DNA of 64,000 nt. It comes from a bacterium. GTDB taxonomy: Bacteria > Pseudomonadota > Alphaproteobacteria > Sphingomonadales > Sphingomonadaceae. Numbering within the stretch: the first letter of the stretch is position 1; every line of letters starts with the position of its first letter. The stretch covers positions 33,995-97,994 of the forward strand of contig JAVBXL010000035.1 in NCBI GenBank assembly GCA_030824575.1, read 5' to 3'. Shown here in pieces: positions 26,997 to 35,793 of the stretch. Both the position numbers and the translations under genes were made by a program. A model generated the notes under the pieces. That model searched no databases and had not been told where the DNA came from. It saw only the letters and a program-made list of their open reading frames with translations.

Positions 26997-28910
26997 TCAG
27001 CGGCGCAGGGCCGCGTCGCCCCATGTCACGGGGACGGCGTTGCCCGTCATACCGTCGGCGCGGGCGACCAGTTCGAGGATGGCGACCCCCTTCACATTGG
27101 CTTCCAGCGGTTGGGCAGGCGCACCGCGGCGCAGCAGCGGCGTGCTGGCGAGCGCCTTGCCGTCGCCATAGAGGAAAAAGCGCACCGGCTGATCGCTATC
27201 GCGCGCGCTGTCGTCCACGCCGACCGATGCGGTGAAGCGGGCAAAGCCCTTGTTGCGCACCTCCAGCCGGGAATTGGCCAGGATGCCCACGCCCGAAGCG
27301 AAGGTGTGTCCGGCAACGACAAGCGCCTGATTATAGGGGGTCGCATCAGCCATCGCGCCGCCCCATCCGGCGTACATGGGGCGCTCGCCAATCCCGCGCG
27401 TGCCGCGCCAGCCGGGTATCGACCGATAGATGGTGGGATCGGGTTCGGGCTGGGTCACCCCATCGACCGCCGGGTTCACGGCGCCGGGCTGTTCCGACAG
27501 ATACAGGCCATCGGGCAAGGTGCGGTCGCCCTTCGCGCGGAAAACTAGGGTCTGATGCGGTTCGACACGCAGCTTTATTTCTTGGGTGAAGTCGCTCTTC
27601 GCGCCCGTCCACAGATCGGACAGGGCGACCGGGCGATCGGGGCGGAACTTCAGATGATCGGCGGTCAGCACGGCGTCCACGGCGGACAAGCCCCGGTTGA
27701 ACAGCGCGACGGCCTTGTCGCCGTTCGCTAGTGTCTTGACCAGAATCTGGAAGCCATCGCTATCGAAGGCGACGGTCGCCTGATTGCCGGCCGCGTCCTG
27801 GTTGAGCGCGATCAGTTCTGCATTGCCGAAAATATCGAGCAGCGGCTGAGGCGTGGTGCGCAGGTCCGAGCCGATCAACAGCGGCGCGTTCATCATCGCC
27901 CAGAGCGCGAAATGCGACCGGGCTTCGGTCAGATGATCGGCATCGAAATCGCCCTTGCCGATGAAGAGCATATCGGGATCGTTCCAGCTGCCCGGATGCG
28001 CGTAGAGCGCGCGGCGCACGGCGCTGTCATAATTGGTGAGCATTCGGCCCCAATCGGGGGAGATGTCGTCGCTGGTGCGCGATATGCTGCCAACATCCTT
28101 GCCCCAGGATCGGACATTGGCGCTGCCCCAGATGCAGAGCGAGAGCATATAGTCGCCGTCGGGATTATATTTGGCGAGCGACTGGTTGATGTCGGCAAAG
28201 AGCGATTTGACGGCCGGGATGTCCGATCGGGTGATGCTATGCTGGTCGATCAAAGGGGGGAGGGCGCGGAACTGGCCGCCGCGGACGCGTTCTGCGTCGG
28301 CGGCGAAGGCGCGGATGCCGCAGCCGTCCACCTTGATCGCGTCGAAGCCCCAGTCGGCGAAAAAGAGGCGGATATCCTGGTCGCTATGGCCGTACAGGCC
28401 GACTTCCCGCTCGGCCATCGTGCCTTCGGGCAGTTGGGCGGGTCCGTCCGAATAGGCCTGCGAGCAGCTATTGCGGCCGAGGTCGGAATAGATGCCCGCC
28501 TTGAACCCCATGGCATGGAGTGTGTCGGTCAGGGGACGGAAGGAGGGATCGCCCTTCCCGGTGCGGGCCGAGGGAAATTTGTCGGCGCGGATGATGAGCT
28601 TGTTGTCGCTGGTGCGGCGTTTCAGCCACCATCCATCGTCGATATTGATGAAGCGATAGCCCTTTTTGGCAAGGCCGGTGTCGATGATGCGCCGGGCGGA
28701 GCCGAGCAGTTTCTCCTCATCGATCTCGGTGAAAAAGGCGTTCCAGCTGTTCCACCCCATCGGGGGCAACTGGGCGCTGCCGACCTGATAGGCGCTCCAG
28801 CGGCCGGTGGGGGCCAGTAGATCGACCGCGTTGGAGGCAGGGGTTTGCGCCCACAGACTGGTGCTGGCGCACAGCGCGATCACAGGCAGGAGATAATGGC
28901 GGAGGGTCAT
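26997..28910 (-). CDS. GH27 alpha-galactosidase (or beta-L-arabinopyranosidase) with C-terminal NPCBM-like domain (637 aa)
   Basis: The start at 28910 forms ATGA with the GH95 stop; a longer upstream frame lacks a signal and is rejected. A signal peptide ends near SLWAQ. The GH27 barrel has PPMGWNSWNAF (49-59), INIDDGWW, the nucleophile Asp195 in AIKVDGCG and the probable acid/base Asp281 or Asp282 in RTSDDI. The C-terminal 130 residues (GHTFASGVGI, FTASVGVDD) look like an NPCBM carbohydrate-binding domain. Family members release terminal alpha-D-galactose or beta-L-arabinopyranose. It is last in a four-gene operon whose other products are GH43, GH43 and GH95. Confidence 0.92.
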   Translation of the reverse strand: MTLRHYLLPVIALCASTSLWAQTPASNAVDLLAPTGRWSAYQVGSAQLPPMGWNSWNAFFTEIDEEKLLGSARRIIDTGLAKKGYRFINIDDGWWLKRRTSDNKLIIRADKFPSARTGKGDPSFRPLTDTLHAMGFKAGIYSDLGRNSCSQAYSDGPAQLPEGTMAEREVGLYGHSDQDIRLFFADWGFDAIKVDGCGIRAFAADAERVRGGQFRALPPLIDQHSITRSDIPAVKSLFADINQSLAKYNPDGDYMLSLCIWGSANVRSWGKDVGSISRTSDDISPDWGRMLTNYDSAVRRALYAHPGSWNDPDMLFIGKGDFDADHLTEARSHFALWAMMNAPLLIGSDLRTTPQPLLDIFGNAELIALNQDAAGNQATVAFDSDGFQILVKTLANGDKAVALFNRGLSAVDAVLTADHLKFRPDRPVALSDLWTGAKSDFTQEIKLRVEPHQTLVFRAKGDRTLPDGLYLSEQPGAVNPAVDGVTQPEPDPTIYRSIPGWRGTRGIGERPMYAGWGGAMADATPYNQALVVAGHTFASGVGILANSRLEVRNKGFARFTASVGVDDSARDSDQPVRFFLYGDGKALASTPLLRRGAPAQPLEANVKGVAILELVARADGMTGNAVPVTWGDAALRR

Positions 28911-31246
28911 GCAAAGTCCTTGAGCGTCAGGGAAACCGACGTACCGGCTTTGAGTGTCAGGATGTGGCGTTTGTCGGCGAGACGCACGGTGCGCGGGCCG
29001 GACAGTTCGGGGTGCAGAATCGCGCGATCGAGGCCGCCGTCCCGCCAGTAGAGGTCGATGCAACAGCGACCGCGCGCGCGTAGCCCGGTGACCCTGCCAG
29101 TCGGCCAGGCCTTCGGCAGCGCGGGCAGCAGATCGATGACGTCGCCATAACTGTCCATCAGCATGGCGACGATGCCCGCCGCGCCACCGAAATTGCCGTC
29201 GATCTGGAACGGGGGATGGGCGTCGAACATATTGGGATAGGTGCGGTCCGGGCCGAGCAGGAAGCGCAGGATGTCATGCGCATGGTCGCCTTCGCGCAGG
29301 CGCGCCCACAGGTTGATGCGCCAGGCGGTCGCCCAGCCGGTCGCACGGTCGCCGCGTATTTCCAGTGTGCGGCGTGCGGCGGCGGCAAGCGCGGGCGTGC
29401 CGTTGGGCGTGATCTGGCGCGACGGGTGCAGGCCGTAGAGGTGGGAGACATGGCGGTGGTTCTGTTCGGGCGCGTCGGCATCCCAATCCTGCTGCCATTC
29501 CTGAAGCTGGCCCTGATGACCGATTTTATAAGGCGCGAGCTTGTCGTGCGCGGCGCGCGCTTCGGCGACCAGGGAGGCGTCGATATTCAAGAGGGTGGCG
29601 GCTTCGATCGTCTGTGTGAAGAGATCGCGCAAAATGCCCATGTCCATCGTTGGCCCCGCGCAGAGCGTGCCGCCATGGCCATGCGGATTTTCAGGACTCA
29701 TCGACGGGTTGGTGACGAGGAAGCCGGTGGTCGGATCGCGCTGGAGCGTGTCGAGGAAGAAACGCGCCGCTCCTGCCATCAAAGGATAGATGGACGTCAG
29801 ATAATCCTGATCGCGGCCATAATCATAATGGTCCCACAAATGGGTGCAAAGCCACGCCCCGCCGGTGGGCCAAAGGCCGAATTGCGCGCCGTCGATCGGT
29901 GCGGTGGCGCGCCACAGGTCGGTGTTATGATGCGCGACCCATCCGCGTGCGCCATACATGGTTCTGGCGGTGCGTTCGCCCGTAATGGCGAGGTCGCGGA
30001 CCATCTCCACAAGCGGGGCGACACATTCGCCCAGCGCCGTCGGCTCGGCCGGCCAATAGTTCATCTGGGTGTTGATGTTGATCGTATATTTGGAACCCCA
30101 GGGTGGATTGAGGCTGTCGTTCCACAGGCCCTGCAAATTGGCGGGCTGGCCACCCGGCCGCGACGAGCAGATCAGCAGATAGCGGGCATAGTCGAAATAG
30201 AGTGCGGCAAGCGCTGGATCGTCGCTGGTCTGGGAGGCGGCGATGCGCTGGTCTGTGGGCATCTGCGCGGCGGGCGTGGCACCCAGGTCGAGGGCGACGC
30301 GGCGGAACAGCCTCTGGTGCGCGGCGGCGGTATCGGCGGCGATGCGGGCGAAGGGGTGGCGCTTGACCCTGGCCAAAGTGGCGGCGGTGGTGGCGAGCGG
30401 ATCGCCGCTGACGTCATCGAAGCGCTTGTGGGTGGTCGCCATGGCGATGAGCAGGGTGACGGACGTTGCGCCGCGGATGCTAAGGCGGCCGTCGGCGCTG
30501 TGCGTTGCGCCTCCGCCGTTGATCTGCGTCGTAAGGCGCGCGGCGAAGCGGAGGTTGCCTTCGATCCCCTTGGATGCGCCGTTGCGGCCAGTGAGGAGCA
30601 GTCCGGCGGGGCCGTCCGCCATGATCCGAACGTCTCGCTGGGGTGAGCGTAAGGCGACATCGACATCGACTTTGTCGGCGCTGCTGGCGGTCAGATGGAC
30701 CGCGATGATCTGATCGGCCGGAGAGGCGACGACCTGACGGACATGGGTGACGCCGCCAGCGTCGAACCGGGTGGTCGCGATCGCTTTGTCGAGATCAAGC
30801 TCGCGGCGATAGGCGCTGGCTTCGCCCAGGTTGGGGAAATCGAGGATCAGGTCGCCCAGCGTCTGATAGGGCATCTGCGTCAGCGGCTTGGCCATCAAAG
30901 TCTGGTTGGCCAGCGCCTCGGCCTCCGCGATTTTTCCTGCGAAGATCAGGTCGCGCACTTTGGGCAGCATCGCCTCTGCCTGTGGATTTACCGGATCATA
31001 GGGCTGACCCGCCCAGAGCGTGCTTTCGTTGAGTTGCAGCCGTTCCTGGCCGATGCCGCCGAATATCATCGCGCCCAGCCGTCCGTTGCCGATGGGTAGC
31101 GCCTGGGTCCATTCCGTGGAGGGTTGGCCATACCATAGCGCTGCCGGGGCCGGCGTGTCGGGCGCCGCACCCGTCGGTCGTGCTGCCGCGAGTGCGGCGG
31201 TGCCGACCGCCATGGCGGCCATGGTTTCGCGACGGCTGAAGGTCAT
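28907..31246 (-). CDS. GH95 alpha-L-fucosidase / alpha-L-galactosidase (779 aa)
   Basis: The N-terminus has SRRETMAAMAVG, a twin-arginine-like signal, and cleavage near TGAA. The N-terminal GH95 beta-sandwich carries LPIGNGRLGAM and LNESTLWAGQPYDP. The (alpha/alpha)6 domain has LQGLWNDSLNPPWGSKYTIN and YWPAEP, and the late EIRGDRATGW block is also typical. Length is normal for the family. GH95 acts on alpha-L-fucosyl or alpha-L-galactosyl ends, the second known from complex corn-type xylans. ATGA overlaps link it to the GH43 before it and the GH27 after it, so the three are probably translated together. Confidence 0.93.
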   Translation of the reverse strand: MTFSRRETMAAMAVGTAALAAARPTGAAPDTPAPAALWYGQPSTEWTQALPIGNGRLGAMIFGGIGQERLQLNESTLWAGQPYDPVNPQAEAMLPKVRDLIFAGKIAEAEALANQTLMAKPLTQMPYQTLGDLILDFPNLGEASAYRRELDLDKAIATTRFDAGGVTHVRQVVASPADQIIAVHLTASSADKVDVDVALRSPQRDVRIMADGPAGLLLTGRNGASKGIEGNLRFAARLTTQINGGGATHSADGRLSIRGATSVTLLIAMATTHKRFDDVSGDPLATTAATLARVKRHPFARIAADTAAAHQRLFRRVALDLGATPAAQMPTDQRIAASQTSDDPALAALYFDYARYLLICSSRPGGQPANLQGLWNDSLNPPWGSKYTININTQMNYWPAEPTALGECVAPLVEMVRDLAITGERTARTMYGARGWVAHHNTDLWRATAPIDGAQFGLWPTGGAWLCTHLWDHYDYGRDQDYLTSIYPLMAGAARFFLDTLQRDPTTGFLVTNPSMSPENPHGHGGTLCAGPTMDMGILRDLFTQTIEAATLLNIDASLVAEARAAHDKLAPYKIGHQGQLQEWQQDWDADAPEQNHRHVSHLYGLHPSRQITPNGTPALAAAARRTLEIRGDRATGWATAWRINLWARLREGDHAHDILRFLLGPDRTYPNMFDAHPPFQIDGNFGGAAGIVAMLMDSYGDVIDLLPALPKAWPTGRVTGLRARGRCCIDLYWRDGGLDRAILHPELSGPRTVRLADKRHILTLKAGTSVSLTLKDFA

Positions 31247-32811
31247 GGCTGCACGCCGACTGACAGCGGCGCAAGGGTGAAGCTGTCGACATCGAGATAG
31301 CCGCCGGTGGGGGCTGGGTTATAGCAGGAGATCGCGATTTGCTGGCCCTGGAACGTGCCGGTGCGCCAGTCGAACGCGAGCGGAAAGGCGTCGCCGACGT
31401 CTTGCCATGTCCGGTTGTCAAGGCTGTAGCCGACGCGGCCCTTTTGCGTCTGGAAATCCATGTCCGCGCGCAGCCAGAGGGTGCGGCCGGTAACGGGAAT
31501 GGCGGGGACACGGATGTCGGTGCGGGGGCCGTTTTGCGTGCTTTCGGTCAGCTGCATCCGCAGCGATCGTACGCCCTTCGCGCTGCCGACGACCGACAGT
31601 TGCGCGTTATACTTCCCGAAACTGCCAAGACCGCAAACGTCGCCCGCCTTGATGCCGGCGGTGTCGAGCTTCACGATGGCGCGCATCATCGGCCCCTGCG
31701 CCTTTTGCGTCAGCGTGTTGCGGGCGGTCCAGATGCCGTCCGCCTGGGTCGCATGCAGGCGCAGGAAGCCGGGGCGCTGCGTCAGAGACCATTTACTGTC
31801 GTCGGGATTATGATTCCACTGCCATTGCAAGCCGAGTGTCGGAGCGGAGAAATCATCCGACGAGGGCGGTTCGGCGAAAGCATGACCGGCAATCGGCTTG
31901 GGCGACCGGTCGGGCACGACATCGGGCTTGTCCGGCGTGCCCCACCAGGGCCAACCGTCTTTCCAGAAAATCGGGCTGATGTTGGTCATGCGGCCGATCG
32001 CGCCCGCGTCCACCATGACGAAGCCATACCAGCTGCCGTCCGGCATATCGACGATCGCGCCTTGATGGCCGCCAACCTTGTCGTCGATCGACGGCTTGGT
32101 TTCCCACGGCCCCCAAAGGCTGCGGGAGCGCGACACGGTCATCGCCAGCTTGCCCGGGATGGCGTTGAAGAGATAGTAGAAGCCGTTGTGGCGGATGATC
32201 TTCGATCCTTCCGCGCCCTTGTTATAATAAGTGACTTTCGCGGCGGTGACGGCGGACAGATCGTCGTTGAGCGTCAGCAGCGTGACCGTGCCGTCGGAGC
32301 CGATCGAGGTGCCCAGATAGGCGGTGCCGTCTCCGTCGATGAACAGGGCGGGATCGAAGGCTTCGCGGTCCAGTTCCTTATAGGTCCAGGGGCCATCGAT
32401 CCTGGCCGACCGGTAGATGCGCGTCTTGTGGCCGACGGGCGTGACGGCCACGTAGAATAGGCCGGTATGACGGCGCAGGCTGGCGGCATAGAATCCGCGG
32501 CGATAGCCGCCGCCATCCTTGAGGTCGTAGCGCGGGTCGCCGTCGAGCCGGTCGACCACATGGGTCGCGATACGCCAGTTCACCAGATCCTTCGAATGGA
32601 GAATGGTCACGCCCGGCGCATTGGCAAACGTGGTGGAGACGAAATAGAAATCCTCACCCACGCGGATGATGTCGGGATCGGGATAGTCGGCGAACAGCAC
32701 CGGATTGCGATAGGTGCCGTCGCCTTGATCGGACCGCCAGACCTGTGCGGGCAGGGCCGCGGCGATCAGGCCGGTCGTGAGGGCGAGTCCAATGGTGGCG
32801 GCGCGGATCAT
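31243..32811 (-). CDS. GH43 beta-xylosidase/arabinofuranosidase with C-terminal beta-sandwich (522 aa)
   Basis: A signal peptide ends near ALPAQ. The propeller has the base Asp45 (DYPDPDII), the pKa modulator Asp153 (EAFDPALF) and the acid Glu201 (KGAEGSKII). From about residue 330 a concanavalin-like sandwich follows (LQWQWNHNPDDSKWSL), usual in GH43 enzymes acting on xylan side chains. The stop overlaps the GH95 start (ATGA), and the gene follows the other GH43 by 11 bases. Exported enzyme of the four-gene operon. Subfamily, and so the choice between xylose and arabinose, cannot be settled by eye. Confidence 0.92.
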   Translation of the reverse strand: MIRAATIGLALTTGLIAAALPAQVWRSDQGDGTYRNPVLFADYPDPDIIRVGEDFYFVSTTFANAPGVTILHSKDLVNWRIATHVVDRLDGDPRYDLKDGGGYRRGFYAASLRRHTGLFYVAVTPVGHKTRIYRSARIDGPWTYKELDREAFDPALFIDGDGTAYLGTSIGSDGTVTLLTLNDDLSAVTAAKVTYYNKGAEGSKIIRHNGFYYLFNAIPGKLAMTVSRSRSLWGPWETKPSIDDKVGGHQGAIVDMPDGSWYGFVMVDAGAIGRMTNISPIFWKDGWPWWGTPDKPDVVPDRSPKPIAGHAFAEPPSSDDFSAPTLGLQWQWNHNPDDSKWSLTQRPGFLRLHATQADGIWTARNTLTQKAQGPMMRAIVKLDTAGIKAGDVCGLGSFGKYNAQLSVVGSAKGVRSLRMQLTESTQNGPRTDIRVPAIPVTGRTLWLRADMDFQTQKGRVGYSLDNRTWQDVGDAFPLAFDWRTGTFQGQQIAISCYNPAPTGGYLDVDSFTLAPLSVGVQP

Positions 32812-32822
32812 GGCGGCGCTCC

Positions 32823-34496
32823 TTAGTTGGCCGGGCTATAGTGATAGGGGCCAAGGACCGTGCCGACGAAACCGCCTGCCTTCTTCGTGCTCAGCAGGGT
32901 GGCGTCCACGCCGTCCTTCAACGTCTGGGTGCTGCCGCCGACGCCATAGTCGAAGCCGATAGTCCCGCCGGTCGCCCGGATGGTGAGGGTTACAGGGCCG
33001 CCGGTGGCGACAGGCGCGGAGGCGACCAGCGTGTCGGTATCGGCGGCGTCGCGGGTGTAGAGGGCGACGACCGGCTTGCCCGCGATCCGGGTGAGGCCGA
33101 AGAAGAGGTTGCTGCGGTCGCTCTGCACGGCGGCAAGGCCGGCGCGGTCGCCATCCTTGGCCGGGGTGTAGCGCAGCGTGGTGGAGAAGGTGGCATTGCT
33201 ATGCTGTTGCCGCCGTCCGATAAAGGCGGGAACGCCGTTCAGATCGCCGATCGGTGCGCCGCTGTCCAGCGCCAGCGCGCCGCCTGCGAGATGATAGAAG
33301 GGCTTTTGCGGCGTGCGGATGCCGATCCATTCCATCGGCAGCTTTGTGCCGTCAAACTCCTCAACATAGGTAAAGTCGCCGCTGGTGGGCAGCGCAGGCT
33401 TGGGCTGGGTGGGCAGATTGGGTGCCTTGACGGCATGGGGGATCGCTTGCCCGCGCGGCAGGATGATGGGCCAGCCGTCCTTCCATTCCACTGGCAACAG
33501 GAAGGTTTCGCGGCCAATATTGTAATGGTCGTCGGCGTCATAAGGGCGGACGGCCAGGAAGGTCGCCCACCAATCGCCATTTTGCGTCTGGACCAGTTCG
33601 GCATGGCCGGCCGACCCGATCATGTCGGGCCGTGCGGGATCAAGATCGCGCTGGGTCAGGATCGGGTTGCCCTCGAACGGGATATAGGGGCCGCGCATGT
33701 CTTTCGCGCGGAAGACGACCTGCGAATGGTTGACGCTGGTGCCGCCTTCGGCCGCGGTCAGATAATAATAGCCGTCCTTGCGGAAGATATGTGGTCCTTC
33801 GATCCAGACGGGCTTTTTGGCGATATCGACGCCGCCGTTGATGAGCTGGGTGCTTTCCTTCACCATCTTGCCGGCGCGCCAGTCATATTCCTGAATCCAG
33901 ATCGCGCGATGCCCGTCATAGCGAGGCGTTTCGTTGGGAGAGCGATTGTTGACGATATAGGCCTTGTCGCCCTCCCAATAGATGGACGGGTCGATCCCTT
34001 CGAACGGCAACCAGATCGGGTCGGACCAGGGACCGGCGGGGTCTTTGGCGGTAATGACGAAATTGCCCTTACATTCGACGCAGGTGTTGACGATGTAGAA
34101 GGTGCCGTCGTGATAGCTGATGTCTGGCGCAAACACCGCTTGCGAGATGCGCCGGCCATTGAAGTTCAACTGTTCCGGCCGGTTAATCGCATTGGCGATC
34201 TGGGTCCAGTTGACCAGATCCTTCGATTTGAAGATCGGCAGGCCCGGATAATGGGCGAAGGATGAATTGACGAGATAATAATCGTCGCCCACGCGCGTAA
34301 CCGACGGGTCGGGATAATAGCCGGTCAGGATCGGATTGCGATATTCGCCCGGTTTGACGACGATTTTTTCCGCCGATTGCCCTTTATAGGTAAAGCTTTC
34401 GAACAGCGCCGGGGCGGCCTGCGCGGGGGCAGCGAACAGCGAGAGAGACAGTATCGAAGGCATGAGCGCAGAGAGGGGCAAGGTCCACCGGGTCAT
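32823..34496 (-). CDS. GH43 family glycosidase with C-terminal beta-sandwich (557 aa)
   Basis: ATG at 34496 is chosen because AAGGAG precedes it and a clean signal peptide follows (cut near PAQAA); a longer frame runs almost to the operator. The propeller carries the base Asp63 (YYPDPSV), Asp169 (GIDPSIYWEG) and the acid Glu233 (WIEGPHIF). A C-terminal beta-sandwich begins near residue 360 (YVEEFDGTKLP). First gene of the operon GH43-GH43-GH95-GH27 and divergent from the LacI regulator, with a palindromic operator 47-60 bases before its start. Likely removes arabinose or xylose from oligosaccharides in the periplasm. Confidence 0.92.
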   Translation of the reverse strand: MTRWTLPLSALMPSILSLSLFAAPAQAAPALFESFTYKGQSAEKIVVKPGEYRNPILTGYYPDPSVTRVGDDYYLVNSSFAHYPGLPIFKSKDLVNWTQIANAINRPEQLNFNGRRISQAVFAPDISYHDGTFYIVNTCVECKGNFVITAKDPAGPWSDPIWLPFEGIDPSIYWEGDKAYIVNNRSPNETPRYDGHRAIWIQEYDWRAGKMVKESTQLINGGVDIAKKPVWIEGPHIFRKDGYYYLTAAEGGTSVNHSQVVFRAKDMRGPYIPFEGNPILTQRDLDPARPDMIGSAGHAELVQTQNGDWWATFLAVRPYDADDHYNIGRETFLLPVEWKDGWPIILPRGQAIPHAVKAPNLPTQPKPALPTSGDFTYVEEFDGTKLPMEWIGIRTPQKPFYHLAGGALALDSGAPIGDLNGVPAFIGRRQQHSNATFSTTLRYTPAKDGDRAGLAAVQSDRSNLFFGLTRIAGKPVVALYTRDAADTDTLVASAPVATGGPVTLTIRATGGTIGFDYGVGGSTQTLKDGVDATLLSTKKAGGFVGTVLGPYHYSPAN

Positions 34497-34542
34497 GATC
34501 AATCTCTCCTTCAACTGCCGCGCTTCGCCGCGCCGCATCTCT

Positions 34543-34556
34543 CGTTAGCGCTAACA
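34543..34556. promoter_or_regulatory. xyl-box-like operator between GH43 operon and LacI regulator
   Basis: CGTTAGCGCTAACA contains the perfect palindrome GTTAGCGCTAAC (34544-34555). Its position between the divergent GH43 operon and lacI-type gene fits repression of the operon and autoregulation. It matches 12 of 14 bases of the Xanthomonas xyl-box. Confidence 0.78.
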
Positions 34557-34746
34557 TAATCTGCTATGAATATTCGTTGCAAGCGGCGTTTATTTTTCTG
34601 GATTTCGGGTCGTGATGCAGACCCTCCCTGACAACGGATCAAGGACTGACGTGAGGCATGCGGAGCGGCGGGCTTATTTCCCGCTTTGCCTATGCCTGTC
34701 CATGTTTTAGGTCGACTGATCGCATGGCGGGCGCATAAGGAAAAGC

Positions 34747-35793
34747 ATGGCAAGATCGCAGCAGATGGGGCGCGGCGCGACGATCGTGGATGTTGCCAAG
34801 CGTGCCGGCGTATCATCGATGACGGTATCGCGCGTCATCAATGGGCGTTCCGGCGTTAGCGCGGAAACGCGCGCGGCCGTCGAGGAGGCGATCAAGGTGC
34901 TTTCCTATACGCCCAATGTCGCGGCGCGCAATCTGGTGAACTCGACGGAATTGCGGATCGGCATCATCTATTCCAATGCGAGCGCCGCGTTCATGAGCGA
35001 GTTTTTGACCGGCGTTTTCGAGGAGGCGTCGTCGCGTGGCGCCAGGCTGATGTTGCTGAAAGGAGAGGGCGGGCGACCTCCGCCCGTGGAAGCCATTGAA
35101 GATCTGGTCGCATCCGGGCTGAGTGGCGCGTTGCTGGCGCCGCCGCTGGGCGAGGCGCCCGATGTGCTGCGGGTGCTGCGCGATGCGGGATGCGCCATGG
35201 CGGCCGTAGGCGCTTATCAGTCGCCCGGCACGATCTGCGTGCGGATAGACGATCGCGCGGCATCCTACCAGATGACCCGGTTGCTGCTCGATCTGGGCCA
35301 CCGCCAACTGGGGTTCATCTTGGGCAATCCCGATCAGGCGGCGAGTGCCGAACGGATGGCCGGATTCTACGCCGCGGTCCGCGAAACCGGCGGAGTGGAC
35401 GTTCAGGTGGTCCAGGGCGACTTCACTTATGGTTCGGGACTGGCCGCGGCCGAGCATCTGTTGGCCTTGCCAAAGCGGCCCACCGCCATCTTCGCAAGCA
35501 ATGACGATATGGCCGCCGCGGTCGTTTCGGTCGCGCATCGGCGGCATCTGGACGTGCCGAGCGAACTCACTGTGGCGGGTTTCGACGATACGACCCTGGC
35601 GACCACGCTCTGGCCACCCTTGACCACGGTGCATCAGCCCGTGCGCGAACTGGCTGCCGAAGCGCTGAGCCTGCTGATCGCCGAAATCGCAGCGAAAAAG
35701 GGCAAGTCTCGCGTGCCCAGCGAAACCATCCTCGATCACAGGATCGTAGAGCGTCAATCGACCGGCGCGCATATGGCGTCGTCGCCTGCATAA
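34747..35793 (+). CDS. LacI-family transcriptional regulator, XylR-like (348 aa)
   Basis: The N-terminal HTH (about residues 11-55) reads IVDVAKRAGVSSMTVSRVIN, followed by the hinge helix region PNVAARNL. Residues from 68 on form the periplasmic-binding-protein-like sensor with LGHRQLGFI and TAIFASNDDMAAA, and the closing TTVHQPVRELA. The HTH is of the kind that binds central-CG palindromes, consistent with the TAGCGCTA-core sites nearby. It is the only LacI gene in the window and so the likely repressor of the 14-39 kb locus. Its 3' end overlaps the 3' end of xynB by 40 bases. The inducer is unknown. Confidence 0.92.
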   Translation: MARSQQMGRGATIVDVAKRAGVSSMTVSRVINGRSGVSAETRAAVEEAIKVLSYTPNVAARNLVNSTELRIGIIYSNASAAFMSEFLTGVFEEASSRGARLMLLKGEGGRPPPVEAIEDLVASGLSGALLAPPLGEAPDVLRVLRDAGCAMAAVGAYQSPGTICVRIDDRAASYQMTRLLLDLGHRQLGFILGNPDQAASAERMAGFYAAVRETGGVDVQVVQGDFTYGSGLAAAEHLLALPKRPTAIFASNDDMAAAVVSVAHRRHLDVPSELTVAGFDDTTLATTLWPPLTTVHQPVRELAAEALSLLIAEIAAKKGKSRVPSETILDHRIVERQSTGAHMASSPA

